Shown here in pieces: positions 33,895 to 43,357 of a stretch of 64,000 nucleotides of DNA (positions are counted from its first letter, which is position 1; each line of letters begins with the position of its first letter). Origin of the DNA: Aureliella helgolandensis (GTDB lineage: Bacteria; Planctomycetota; Planctomycetia; Pirellulales; Pirellulaceae); NCBI RefSeq assembly GCF_007752135.1, contig NZ_CP036298.1, forward strand, positions 2,728,001-2,792,000, written 5' to 3'. The notes below the pieces were generated by a model. The model was not told where the DNA came from. It made no database searches and was given only the letters and a program-made list of their open reading frames with translations. The position numbers and the translations under genes were made by a program.

Positions 33895-34090
33895 CTGCCG
33901 CAATTGCTTCTGAGCGTCGCTATTTTTCCGGGTTTGAATGCGGTGTGTAGTTGTTGTGGACGCATGCTTTCTTTTTGGAACGGCCCCCCCATTAGCGGTT
34001 TCAGGTTGTGCAATTCAAGGCGTTTGGGCAGCTCGGAAGTTGCTCTTGCCACACTCGCCCGCGATATCGGACACTGGGCGATTCTGCTGA
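33895..34090. repeat. Dispersed repeat family A, copy 4
   Basis: Contains AGCGGTTTCAGGTTGTGCAA, GGGCAGCTCGGAAGTTGCTC and CACACTCGCCCGCGATAT. The upstream part (GGTTTGAATGCGGTGTGTAG) also matches copy 1. Same orientation as the other three copies. Confidence 0.75.
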
Positions 34091-34265
34091 CTCGGGCGCA
34101 CGTCAGCGGCTAGAGGGACCGAATGAAACGGTCCGTACTAGACGATGTCACGGAAGTCGAATGGTCTATTGTTGCATCTGCTTGCAAGTCGTTCGCCTGT
34201 CCCCTCTAATCGCTACCGTCATCCAACTAACTTAGCCACAACGGCAACAAACGAATTGAACAAGC

Positions 34266-34757
34266 ATGCTTCAAAAGCCCGAACTCGTAACGACAATTCT
34301 AGACCGACGTATGGATCTGCGCTACTCTGACTTGGGTGCCGCTTGCGCAGATGTCGTTCGCTTGCGTGATGGCGGTTATGTGCTGGTCGGCAATTGGAGT
34401 CTTGCACAAATTCTCGATCATTTGAACATGTCCATGCAGATGACAATCGACGGCGCGGAATTCAAGTTCCCAGCCCTGTTGCGACCGGTAATGAAAATGA
34501 TGTTCATGCCGACGCTGCGGACGGGCAAACCCTCCAAGCTGCGTGGCAAAGCTCCGAAACAGCTTCAGCCCGCAATAGATCTCGATGAAGGCGCTTGTGC
34601 GGACCGGTTCTTCGCACTAGCGAATACCTTAATGAACCTTTCCACCACTTTCGTGACACATTATCCAATGCTGGGGCGACTCAATCGTGAGCAATGGCTA
34701 TTGCTTCAGCAATGGCACGCCGCCCATCACTTGAGCTTCGTCGTGCCGGACGCCTGA
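34266..34757 (+). CDS. DUF1569 (DinB-like) protein
   Basis: A 163-residue protein from ATG 34266. Landmarks of DUF1569, part of the DinB/YfiT four-helix fold: VGNWSLAQILDHLNMSMQ early and, at the C-terminus, LGRLNREQWLLLQQWHAAHH followed by LSF. His in the first motif and the HAAHH pair match the metal-binding histidines of the fold. DinB-like proteins bind Ni or Zn and some are thiol-transferases; the activity here is not known. It is the second-to-last cassette-like gene on the plus strand before the intron/IS end of the array. Confidence 0.8.
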   Translation: MLQKPELVTTILDRRMDLRYSDLGAACADVVRLRDGGYVLVGNWSLAQILDHLNMSMQMTIDGAEFKFPALLRPVMKMMFMPTLRTGKPSKLRGKAPKQLQPAIDLDEGACADRFFALANTLMNLSTTFVTHYPMLGRLNREQWLLLQQWHAAHHLSFVVPDA

Positions 34758-34842
34758 CCTCGCCCGTTTTTCATTCCCGTCCAGCCCGCCAACTCGACTA
34801 TCGCCACTACGTTTGTCGTCTCAATAATCACGGAGGATCACA

Positions 34843-35694
34843 ATGAAAGTAAATGCTGCAATCGCAATTCTCTCTGCTGTCGTAGTACTCACAGAGGCAC
34901 CGCTGAGCTATGGTCGAATTGATATTAGTCCCAGTCACCAAGAATTCAGCGAACGCAGTTCTTGCAGTGACTACTTGCGGATGCTTCCACCCATGACTGC
35001 CCGGAAACTGGCGATTGCGGATGATTTAGCCAGCGAACTGCGAAGTATCGGGCAACGTCGCTTTGAACAGCAGAACAAGCGGATCTCAGAGATCCAATCC
35101 TCTGGTGTCGCCATCGAAGATGTTCACGATGGCCTGATTCGGTTTGACAACGTATTAGCCGAACGGCAATTCGAGGAATTGCGTGATTTGCTTCCTCAGG
35201 ACGAGCTTGACTCGCTGATGGGCGAATATTTTCAGAGATATTCATTCGAGAGACTGCTCGATCCGCTAGTGGCACAATGGTTGTCGATTACAACCGCGGA
35301 ACTTGCAGCGATGGCTGAACTGCATGTGAAATACCAGTCAGCGATGGCCACGTTCCACGAGAAGTATTTACCCCAAAATCTGGCATCACCTGCGGACAAG
35401 CAATCCCGCGTGGTCAAAATATCCAGTGGTGGAGTATCCTTCAGTGGCAACTTCTCGCCAGAAGTCGAGGCGAAGCTGAGAGAGCTTGCACAACTGGAAG
35501 CTCGTAGATGGTCAGCAATATCCGAAAAGAAACTGGGGAGATGCTTTGAAAAGATTGGCTTCATCACTCGGAATGAGACGCTAGCAGACTATCTCATCAG
35601 GCACCCCGATAAATCGGAAATCTACCTCGAAGAGCTACCTGCATTTGCGATTGCGCGATTGAGGGCAGATGCCGACGCCCAGCGTAGCCGCTAG
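34843..35694 (+). CDS. Secreted helical hypothetical protein
   Basis: A 283-residue product from ATG 34843, with CGGAGGA five bases upstream. A signal peptide (AAIAILSAVVVLTEAPLSYG) is followed by long helical, charged segments: ASELRSIGQRRFEQQNKRI, FEELRDLLPQDELDSLMGEY, and EVEAKLRELAQLEARRWSAI. Probably a periplasmic coiled-coil or helical-bundle protein. Its TAG stop lies inside the first copy of a 19-bp tandem repeat, so the present C-terminus may have been set by that repeat. No family recognised. Confidence 0.65.
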   Translation: MKVNAAIAILSAVVVLTEAPLSYGRIDISPSHQEFSERSSCSDYLRMLPPMTARKLAIADDLASELRSIGQRRFEQQNKRISEIQSSGVAIEDVHDGLIRFDNVLAERQFEELRDLLPQDELDSLMGEYFQRYSFERLLDPLVAQWLSITTAELAAMAELHVKYQSAMATFHEKYLPQNLASPADKQSRVVKISSGGVSFSGNFSPEVEAKLRELAQLEARRWSAISEKKLGRCFEKIGFITRNETLADYLIRHPDKSEIYLEELPAFAIARLRADADAQRSR

Positions 35695-35740
35695 CACGCA
35701 TGGTAGCCGCTAGCACGCATGGTAGCCGCTAGCACGCATG
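35684..35740. repeat. Tandem repeat, 19-bp unit, 3 perfect copies
   Basis: GTAGCCGCTAGCACGCATG three times without mismatch. The first copy supplies the stop codon of the preceding gene. It is immediately followed by a half attC and the truncated intron. Confidence 0.95.
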
Positions 35741-36100
35741 CCGACGAACCACGCAATGAACGTGCGTAGTGGAAATGGTTTGAGAGCAAGCGGGTGGGAG
35801 TCCCGCCTGAGCAGCTCCGAGCCCGAGGCTCAGTAGCGATTGTTGCAGCGTGCCTGGTAACAGTCACGTTGAAGCGTACACAGAAAGGTAGCGAGGTTGA
35901 AAGGTATCGACTGACTGTCGAACCCTGAACGGTATTGAGCCCTGAAATTTGGTTATTGTCGGATCCTACCCAAGGTATGTTCACACTGGACGCCAATACT
36001 GACTATCGCGTTTTGGCAAGCGATATTCAGACACCCGGGGTCGAAGGCCCCGTCGCGTTACTCATTATGTTTTCAAGGCAACCAGTGAGATCCTATGCTT
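35741..36100 (+). mobile_element. Truncated group II intron (5' part only) in a half attC
   Basis: CGACGAACCACGCAATGAAC (35742-35761) looks like the 5' arm of an attC, followed at 35762 by GTGCG, the usual start of a group II intron. From there to about 36100 the sequence follows the leader of the intron at 17744 (AGCGGGTG, GAGGCTCAGTA, GAAAGGTAGCGAGG, CCCTGAACGGTATTGAGC, AAATTTGGTT, AACCAGTGAG). It has no RT gene and no domain V. The similarity stops about 85 bases before the transposase remnant. Confidence 0.75.
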
Positions 36101-36184
36101 CGTGCTCGCGCAGCTGTGCTCGGTCAAGTATTCGAGCTATTGTCAATTGTGTTCTAGGAATTTGAATTAGGCAGCGATTTCTTC

Positions 36185-37407
36185 CTACATAATTCCGTCT
36201 TGGAAGGAACGTCCTTCGATGACGAATGCAATCTGCTCTGATCCTCTAAGCCGCTTCCATTTTTCGGAGGCGGATTGAGCCAACTTGAACATCATTGTCA
36301 AGCTGGCGCGTCGTGTACCGTTTCCTATTATCTTTCGATGACGAAGTCGCCTGGTCGCGAAGGTTGACTCGATTGGGTTGGTGGTTCGTAGATGCCCGCA
36401 ATGTTCAATTGGGAAGACGTTGAACGCTAACTGTTGGTCTCGGTCTTTTCGCAGGTACTCGCAAGCTGGGTGGTACTTTGCATCATATTTCTCGATAGAG
36501 TTGCCAAGGCTTACATTGCATCCGCTCGCGTTTCGGCTTGCCATATCTCATGCAGGTCTCCTTTAGCTTTTGGCTGGACGCTCTTGGGCATCTTGTTCAG
36601 GACGTTGGCCGTCTTATGAACGCTGCAGCGTTGCTCAGCAGTATCGGGGAATACTTTTCGCAATGCCGCCCAGAAACCCAGTGCTCCATCTCCAACTGCG
36701 ATCTTGGGTGCCTCACGAAGGCCACGCTGCTTGAGGCTCAATAGCAACTCGGACCAGCTCTGCTCGCTTTCACGATAGCCAGCGTTGCCGGCAATCAACT
36801 CCTTCTTGCCGTCAGCCTTAGCACCCATAAGCACCAACATGCACTGTTCTTTATTGGCGGCGTCTGCCAGTCGTACCTTCGCGTGAATGCCATCAGCCCA
36901 TACGTAAACGTACTTCTTGTCGCTCAAGTCACGTCGGTTCCACGTGCCATATTCTTCTTCCCATTTCTCCTTGAGACGCACTACGACGTTAGCGCTGAGC
37001 CCCATTGCGTTTTCGCCCAAAAGCGATTGCAAGGCCTCAGCAAAGTCATCAATCGAAACGCCTTTAAGGTATGGCCATGGAAGCAACTCTTCGATCTTGT
37101 CTGTCCGTCTCAAGTAGGCCGAAAGAACACTTGGAGTGAAGCACATGCGATCACCGGCATCGCTACTCTTATCACGTACTCGACCTTGTTTGATTACCAC
37201 TGCTCCAGCGCCGGTCAGTATATCTCGCGCAGGAAGGCTACCATTCTTCACCATCAAGCGTCGGGCACGCTCGTCCACATGCCTCGAGTGACGTTCGCTG
37301 AAGCCCTCTACTTCCGAGTCGATCGCTGTCTGAATCATCCGCCTGGCTCGTTCTCGTACCAGCTCATCGAAAGGGCTCTTGTCATCGAGCAGGCGACGAA
37401 ATGCTAG
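36185..37407 (-). pseudogene. IS256-family transposase, frameshifted
   Basis: The main frame (36511-37338) carries IS256/mutator features: VWADGIHAKVRLADAANKEQ with the first catalytic Asp, VGDGALGFWAALRKVFPDTA with the second, and RCSVHKTANVLNKMPK. The frame then shifts near 36520-36540 to one encoding LRTTNPIESTFATRRLRHR, which holds the catalytic Glu. Coding similarity also extends upstream of the first ATG (FDELVRERARRM) to about 37407. The frameshift between the second Asp and the Glu should inactivate it, unless it is rescued by frameshifting. I could not define the terminal inverted repeats or a target duplication. It marks the end of the cassette array. Confidence 0.85.
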
Positions 37408-37645
37408 ACCTCTGAAGCGGTTTCTCGCTCTACTAGCTTTGCTTTGCGTTTTGTCGTACTCTTATTCGTGGCGTGTCCTTGTGCACATTTTGAGCCGTTG
37501 AAGTGTGATGACATCAACAGGATACGCCGTTTTTTGTTCATACTTCCAGAACACGACATTTGTTAATACTTCGCTGGCAAGTCGAACATAGGACTTCCTC
37601 AACATGGACGACCGAGGTTATCGCAATTGTGCTTCAGAAAATTGA

Positions 37646-38836
37646 ATGCGAAATATAGGCCTTGATCTACTACGGATTTTCGCTGTCCTTCTCGTGATTG
37701 GCCGGCATCTTCATCTGCCTGAAAGTTCACCGGATGTGATCAAGGCATGTGCGCGAGGTGGTTGGATCGGTGTGGATCTTTTCTTTGTGTTGAGCGGCTT
37801 TCTCGTTTCCTCACTGCTTTTTCGAGAGTACCAAAAGCACGGTTCACTGGACATAAAGCGGTTTCTAATTCGCAGAGCCTTCAAGATCTATCCGGCATTT
37901 TGGCTGTTTCTGGCTTTTACTCTAGTGATGAGGTGGTATTTAGGTCAGCAACCGCGCACAAGCCAACTTGTCGGCGAGATTTTCTTTTTTCAGAATTATT
38001 TAGGCGGGCTTTGGAATCATACGTGGTCGTTGGCCGTCGAAGAACACTTTTACATCGGCCTAGCATTCCTGGTGACCTGTCTCATCGCGATCGACCCCCG
38101 CAGGCCGTTTCGTCGGGTGCCGTTGATTTTTGCGATCATCGCTCTGAGCTGCTTTTCATTTCGCCTCCTCAATCTCGTGTGGTTTCCCGAGTACTCCCAT
38201 AGGGTGTACCTCTTTGGTACCCACATTCGTATAGACTCACTGATGTTCGGTGTGCTGATTTCCTACCTTTGGAATTACTGCGAACTCGAAAGTCGAACTG
38301 CCGGTATCCCAACTTTCCTGTTGGTTGCTTTGGCGGCTGCCCTTCTCTCACCCGCATTTATCTTCCAATTGGAAACGCATAAGTGGATATCTGTTGCTGG
38401 TGTCATTCTGTTTTATCTTGGTAGTGGCGTTTTGCTCCTCGCAGCGATTCGATGGAAGACAACAGAATCTGTACTTGTTCAAGGAATTGCCGGCCTTGGC
38501 GCTGCAAGCTATTCGATCTACTTGTGGCATATGCCAGTTGCCACCTGGGGGCATGACTGGATCTCCCAAGCGCTAGGCTCGGATAGCTACAACTTGTATC
38601 TATTTACTGCAGTAGTTGGTGCGTGTGTATTCGGTTGGTTGCTCAATCGGATGATCGAAAATCCCGTCTTATTGATTCGTGATCGTCTCCTTCCCTCTTA
38701 TTCGCACGCAGTGAAGGCTGGCGAGCGAAGTGCGGCTAATGTGGGCGTTGAAAGAACGAGCGGCAATGGTGAGTCGCCCCCAGCAGCGTTCGTGACTGTG
38801 CAACAATCAGAGGCTGGCTCCCGGGCCGAAGATTAG
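37646..38836 (+). CDS. Acyltransferase 3 (OafA/YrhL type) membrane protein
   Basis: A 396-residue polytopic membrane protein from ATG 37646. The N-terminus IGLDLLRIFAVLLVIGRHLH includes the catalytic His of the acyltransferase-3 family, followed by GGWIGVDLFFVLSGFLVSSLLF and IKRFLIRRAFKIYPAFWLFL, then WSLAVEEHFYIGLAFLV. About ten hydrophobic helices follow, and a polar C-terminal tail. Such proteins transfer O-acetyl or other acyl groups to surface sugars from inside the membrane. The substrate is unknown. This is the first intact non-cassette gene beyond the IS256 remnant; the GC and coding style return to that of the flanking chromosome. Confidence 0.9.
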   Translation: MRNIGLDLLRIFAVLLVIGRHLHLPESSPDVIKACARGGWIGVDLFFVLSGFLVSSLLFREYQKHGSLDIKRFLIRRAFKIYPAFWLFLAFTLVMRWYLGQQPRTSQLVGEIFFFQNYLGGLWNHTWSLAVEEHFYIGLAFLVTCLIAIDPRRPFRRVPLIFAIIALSCFSFRLLNLVWFPEYSHRVYLFGTHIRIDSLMFGVLISYLWNYCELESRTAGIPTFLLVALAAALLSPAFIFQLETHKWISVAGVILFYLGSGVLLLAAIRWKTTESVLVQGIAGLGAASYSIYLWHMPVATWGHDWISQALGSDSYNLYLFTAVVGACVFGWLLNRMIENPVLLIRDRLLPSYSHAVKAGERSAANVGVERTSGNGESPPAAFVTVQQSEAGSRAED

Positions 38837-39533
38837 CTAGGTGTCTCCAGCTCTAGGGCTTGCTGACTTAAGTTTATGTTGACCTGAGCGCCTGCTGAGT
38901 TCTGGTGGATTGGTGGCACCCTATATCATTCACTTGTGTCGGCCATCGCTCTTCCGGGCTCACCAGCGTTCTGCCCTTGGATCCTTGATATAGTGCCGCC
39001 TCGATACCCCAAGTGTTCCTCTGAAGTTGCTACTGCCGGCCGTGCGGCCGTGGCAGGATGCTGTGGCAGCGCGCCATTGGCGTTGCTGTGGAGGAATTCG
39101 CGAAGCGTGTGCTGTCTGTCCGCGCGTCAACGCTCCAATTCCGGAGACCCGCGGGGCAGGAATTCCGATTCGGACTTAGAGTCAGAAAATCTGAGACCGA
39201 CTTTCCGGTTTGGGCAGGCCAGCAACCCTGCGTTCAGCAAGTCTAGAAAGAGTCATTTGTCGTCTAACGGCATGCGGGGGACCTAGGAGATGCGGATGAC
39301 GGAGCTCGCGTGACGTGAAGGTTGTCTGTCTGTTCGAGTGATACGATCCGCCCGAGGGAGAAGACGGAGTGGACATCGCGCGTATGACATAGTATCCGGC
39401 TGCGTTTCCTGCTGGCTCGATACTTTTTGACACTGCAAGCAGGTAGAATGGGGTGCGCGCGATGAGCGTTCTGCGGCGCGTTCTGCCAATCGAGAGTAGC
39501 TTCCAAGCAACATATTTCTAGGATAAGTAAATC
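38837..39533. other. Intergenic, no gene supported
   Basis: About 700 bases. Several open frames overlap on both strands but none has a start site, leader or family resemblance, and their compositions are unlike real proteins. I see no repeat or RNA here. The promoter of the esterase must lie at the right end. Confidence 0.45.
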
Positions 39534-40766
39534 ATGCTTCGTATTCCGATGGTGGCAATTCTATTGGCGGTCGGTACTTTGGTATCGGTAGCAAAAGAAC
39601 CCGCTGACACGAACTACGACGAGTCCAAGGTTCCCTCGTACGACCTGCCAGACGTTTTGATTGACAATGCAGGCAAGTCGGTTGCAAGAGACGAGTGGGT
39701 AAGGTACCGGCGGGCGGAGGTGCAGCGGTTGTTCGAAGATGCGGTATATGGCAAAACACCCGATCAAAAGTTGGCGGTCAGGTACGAAGAGATTGAAACC
39801 GATCCCAAGGCGCTGGACGGGCGTGCCACACGCAAGCAAATTGCCGCATTTTTTGGTGACGAAGCGTATCGGCTCGACATCTTAATGTACATCCCCAACA
39901 AGTCGGACGGCCCAGCTGCTGGATTTGTCGGGTTGAATTTCAACGGCAACTATACGGTGCATGCAGACCCCGCGATCATCGAGCGAAGCACAGGAAAGGG
40001 ACGCGGCACGTCCGCCAGTCGATGGCAGGTAGAGAAAATTATTGACCAGGGATACGCGCTCGCGACGGTTCACCGTGATCAGGTTGATCCCGACAATTAC
40101 CAAAATGACTTCACCGATGGCGTCCATCCCCTGTTCTATGGTGAAGGACAAACGAAGCCCGAGCCGACGGAATGGGGAGCGATCGGTGCCTGGGCGTGGA
40201 GCTTGTCGAGAATTCTCGACTACTTAGAAACGAACGATCAGATCGATGCGTCAAAAATTGCAGTCATCGGGCACTCCAGACTGGGAAAAGCGGCGCTTTG
40301 GGCAGGAGCACAGGACGCTCGGTTCGCGATGGTGATCAGCAATGATTCCGGTTGTGGTGGAGCGGCGCTATATCGGCGTTGCTATGGTGAGCGGATTCAT
40401 CACATGATCAAGCCGGTCGGCTACTGGTTCTGCACCAACCATCAGCAGTACCAAAAGAGAGAACAAGCACTGCCGGTGGATCAGCACATGCTACTGGCGC
40501 TGGTCGCACCTCGCCCGCTCTATGTTGCCAGTGCCACGAACGATCGTTGGGCCGATCCCAAGGGGGAGTATCTTGCAGCAAGGCATGCGAGTCCGGTGTA
40601 TGAACTCTTCGATAAGCCTGCTTTGTCGCAGGACAACCCGCCCGCACCCGATAAACCGATCCATACGACTATTGGCTACCACTTGCGGACTGGTGATCAC
40701 AATGTCACAGCCTATGATTGGGACCAGTATCTGGCGTTTGCCGATCGCCATTGGAATAGTGAATGA
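39534..40766 (+). CDS. CE15-like glucuronoyl esterase, secreted
   Basis: A 410-residue (alpha)/(beta)-hydrolase with a signal peptide (MVAILLAVGTLVSVAKE). The nucleophile elbow is GHSRLGKAALWAG with Ser248, the bacterial version of the CE15 G-C/H-S-R-x-G-K motif; the catalytic His is in TGDHNVTAYDW (His389). AGFVGLNFNGNYTV near 130 matches the (alpha)/(beta)-hydrolase core of the family. These enzymes split ester bonds between lignin and glucuronoxylan side chains or related glucuronate esters. Marine planctomycetes use many such polysaccharide enzymes, so that role fits, though substrate is inferred. Length is normal and all catalytic residues are present. Confidence 0.88.
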   Translation: MLRIPMVAILLAVGTLVSVAKEPADTNYDESKVPSYDLPDVLIDNAGKSVARDEWVRYRRAEVQRLFEDAVYGKTPDQKLAVRYEEIETDPKALDGRATRKQIAAFFGDEAYRLDILMYIPNKSDGPAAGFVGLNFNGNYTVHADPAIIERSTGKGRGTSASRWQVEKIIDQGYALATVHRDQVDPDNYQNDFTDGVHPLFYGEGQTKPEPTEWGAIGAWAWSLSRILDYLETNDQIDASKIAVIGHSRLGKAALWAGAQDARFAMVISNDSGCGGAALYRRCYGERIHHMIKPVGYWFCTNHQQYQKREQALPVDQHMLLALVAPRPLYVASATNDRWADPKGEYLAARHASPVYELFDKPALSQDNPPAPDKPIHTTIGYHLRTGDHNVTAYDWDQYLAFADRHWNSE

Positions 40767-41313
40767 TGGGCGGTGCACTTGGTCAGGAAAGTCGAGGGGC
40801 TCGTAAGTATTGGGTTCTGCAAGTATGAGGATTGGGCGAGGCGGTGGATGGTGGACGAATAGCCGGAGATCGTCTGCGCGCGTCGACCGGCAGATCTGGG
40901 TACGGCCTTGCTGAACAATCCGCAGTACGTGAGCTCAGATGGCCAGGCGACGTCTGGTGCAAGGAATTCGGAGGAAATAAAGATCCAAGGGGTTTGCGAC
41001 CGTTTCACGCCAATTGCCCTGCCACGGAAAGTTGTGTGCCGTGTAGGACACGAATGCGATAGGTACGTGCCGTAGGATCGGTTTCAACACTTGTTGCTCG
41101 GTCCTACTTGGATCGGTATGCTTGGGACTTACTGGTTCGACGCGGCTTGTGCGGGGGGGGGCTGGCCGATGAGCCATTCGCAAACGCTGGCTAGAATCGT
41201 TTGGTGCGCACCAAGTCGGGAATTGGGCAACTCGGTGGTAAGGGAGTCGTCCTCGCGATTGGCGTGAGTTCCGCACTTTTTCGGCTAAAACCCACAGCTA
41301 GAAAGAAATCGCA
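40767..41313. other. Intergenic, no gene supported
   Basis: About 550 bases. A run of nine G occurs near 41152. No open frame looks like protein, and no hairpin stands out. Confidence 0.45.
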
Positions 41314-41802
41314 ATGCTTGAACGCGAATCCGCAATCAACAAGTTTCAGCTCGGTGTATTCTCCTTGGTGGTTAAAGATATCGCCTCAGAGAATCTCTAT
41401 ACTGCCGGAAGTGGCCATGGGCATTCTCCCATTTGGCTTTTAGGGCATTTAGCGATATGTGCTGAAATTGGTCAGGGGATGCTTGGCGGTGCAATTGAAC
41501 ATGATTCGTGGCTGCCGATTTTCGGTGCTGGCTCGTCCGGTCAGGTCGAGAGGGACGCTAGTTTTTCGAAAGATGGTTTCGTCGATGCAACCATTACCGG
41601 CTACGAAAAACTTCAAGCATTGGCAATGGATCCTGCTGCTGGTTCTTTGCTTGAACTCGACCATGGATTTGCGCCGTTCGCAAACACTCCCATATCGAAT
41701 GTAGGTGATTTTGTCGGTCTCTTGCTCACCAATCATTTCGGATTTCACCTTGCCCAGCTTTCGAGTTGCCGTCGCGAGCGTGGACATTCCTACTTGTTCT
41801 AA
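41314..41802 (+). CDS. DinB-like protein
   Basis: A 162-residue protein from ATG 41314. The HSPIWLLGHLAICAEIGQGM segment matches the first His-containing helix of DinB-type four-helix bundles, and LLTNHFGFHLAQLSS supplies a later NHxxxH pair. Together these are the three metal ligands expected. Activity unknown; members include thiol-dependent transferases and stress-induced proteins. It stands alone, with 550 bases upstream and 790 downstream without genes. Confidence 0.75.
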   Translation: MLERESAINKFQLGVFSLVVKDIASENLYTAGSGHGHSPIWLLGHLAICAEIGQGMLGGAIEHDSWLPIFGAGSSGQVERDASFSKDGFVDATITGYEKLQALAMDPAAGSLLELDHGFAPFANTPISNVGDFVGLLLTNHFGFHLAQLSSCRRERGHSYLF

Positions 41803-42595
41803 GAGAGTACTGCTTTTAAGAGAATACAGCGGGGGATGTCAGAGAGTTGCGGCGGGGTGGGAGTGTGGAGCGGTGCTACAGATTGAATTCGCGTCTGCGG
41901 GATCGCAAGCGCGGTTGAACTTGCCAGCCTGTTTCTTCCCGCTGCGAAAGAATCTCGGTCAGACGTATTGCAAGCGGAATGAGAGCTAGAGGGCATCCTG
42001 GTACTCGTGCAGTGCTGGTGGAGCAGTGTCGAGCGGCAACTCTTGCAACACACCAGGCACGATCCGCCGATGCAGTGTTTGGCGGTTCAGTAGTGGGATT
42101 GATTATCCCGTGAGATCGAGTTGCCGTCGTTGGAATCAGGAGGGGCGAGAGAAGAAGAGTCGCCAGGAATAGCTTGTAGTTCAGCTTCGCAAAGTGAGAA
42201 GCCCATTTTCTGACCGGTGAATCGAAGGCAAGGAATTGCCTTCTTTTGCAAAAGCTCTCCTATCCGAAAGCCGGCTAGGGCTGATGTTTTTCACGTTGGG
42301 TTTACGTCTGATGAACAGGCAACTTTTTCGTTTCAGCCTAGCCATGCTCATTGTGACTGTGTCTGTAATCTAGACGAAGCAAGCGATAGTCGAATAAGGG
42401 GTGCTTTTCCTGAGGCAGAAATTCGTGGTAAAGTTTCTGGCAGGTGATGGTGACGCCCAGTCCCTCGAGCTTGTTGCCCGTTGAACCTGCACTCTCCAGT
42501 CCACCCTACACGTTGAGTCCATAGGCGTCGCTGGAGCGAGACGCCTTCCATGCCATATGCCAGGGGATCCTGGCTGCAATTCGCAAAGGAACAAC
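41803..42595. other. Intergenic, no gene supported
   Basis: About 790 bases. Frames up to 90 codons exist on both strands but read like noise (frequent Arg/Ser/Leu, no leaders). A GTGATGGTGACGCCCAGTCC stretch near 42445 resembles parts of cassette-region sequence only vaguely. Confidence 0.4.
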
Positions 42596-43072
42596 ATGAT
42601 CAAGATTCCCTTCTCCGATTGGCGTAAAGAGCTACTCAAAAATTCCAAGCTGGTTCAGGACGATGATGACACCACGCCAACGGAAGAGGCGGAGCGGCGA
42701 TTTAATCGGTATATCCAACTCGTTGACATGGTGAATGGAAAGGAAGCACAGGAGGTCTTTCAGGCATTGGTTGATTCGATTCGCGTTCCTGAGGACTATG
42801 GTGCGTTCGAAGCAGTGCACCGAGCGCTGTGGAAGTTCTCTCCGGACGACTTTGCAGACTACTTTGTTGCCGCGTTACCGAAGCTCATTAGGCGAATGGC
42901 TAAGCACGATCAGGTGGTCAGATTTTTAATTCCATTGACCGGGCATGCGCGGCGCAAGTATCTGCCTGCGTTTCACGCGGCACTTGATCGAGCTTCCCCT
43001 GGAGATCGCAGGACAATTCTCAATTTCGTGAAGAGAAATTCTGAAGAACTTGGTGACGTTCTTCCGCTCTAG
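42596..43072 (+). CDS. Hypothetical soluble helical protein
   Basis: A 158-residue product from ATG 42596, with AAAGGA six bases upstream, preferred over an upstream in-frame ATG. The central part, NGKEAQEVFQALVDSIRV, YGAFEAVHRALWKFSPDDFA and LPKLIRRMAKHDQVVRFLI, is helical, with the look of short HEAT-like repeats. It reminds me of some small immunity proteins of polymorphic toxin systems, but the resemblance is only general. No signal peptide. Isolated gene. Confidence 0.6.
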   Translation: MIKIPFSDWRKELLKNSKLVQDDDDTTPTEEAERRFNRYIQLVDMVNGKEAQEVFQALVDSIRVPEDYGAFEAVHRALWKFSPDDFADYFVAALPKLIRRMAKHDQVVRFLIPLTGHARRKYLPAFHAALDRASPGDRRTILNFVKRNSEELGDVLPL

Positions 43073-43357
43073 CCACGATTCAGACACCGTAAGGTTTTAG
43101 CGTTCTGAGAATGGCGACTGCTGCTCTTCCGCTCGCGACCCGCACCGAACCGCGGGGTTGCGAAACTTCTACGGTTTCGTTCCCCAGGTGGATTCCGTCC
43201 TGGCGTTGGAGTTGTAGGCTGCAGAAATCGCTGGATGGATTCATGGGAGCAGGTTGCCGCGGGCGTGCAGCCAGAATAGGATCTTTGCGTGTCGGCGCGA
43301 GATTGATTGGGCTTGCCCATTGTGGTGAGGGCTGGTTCGCTAGTAATTGCTGGATTC

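Noticed and set aside
36883-37407. Plus-strand frame opposite the transposase
   Set aside because: It is the antisense shadow of the IS256-family coding sequence.
38936-39286. Plus-strand frame of 116 codons
   Set aside because: Composition is Ser/Arg/Cys-rich without any domain or start signal; treated as noise.
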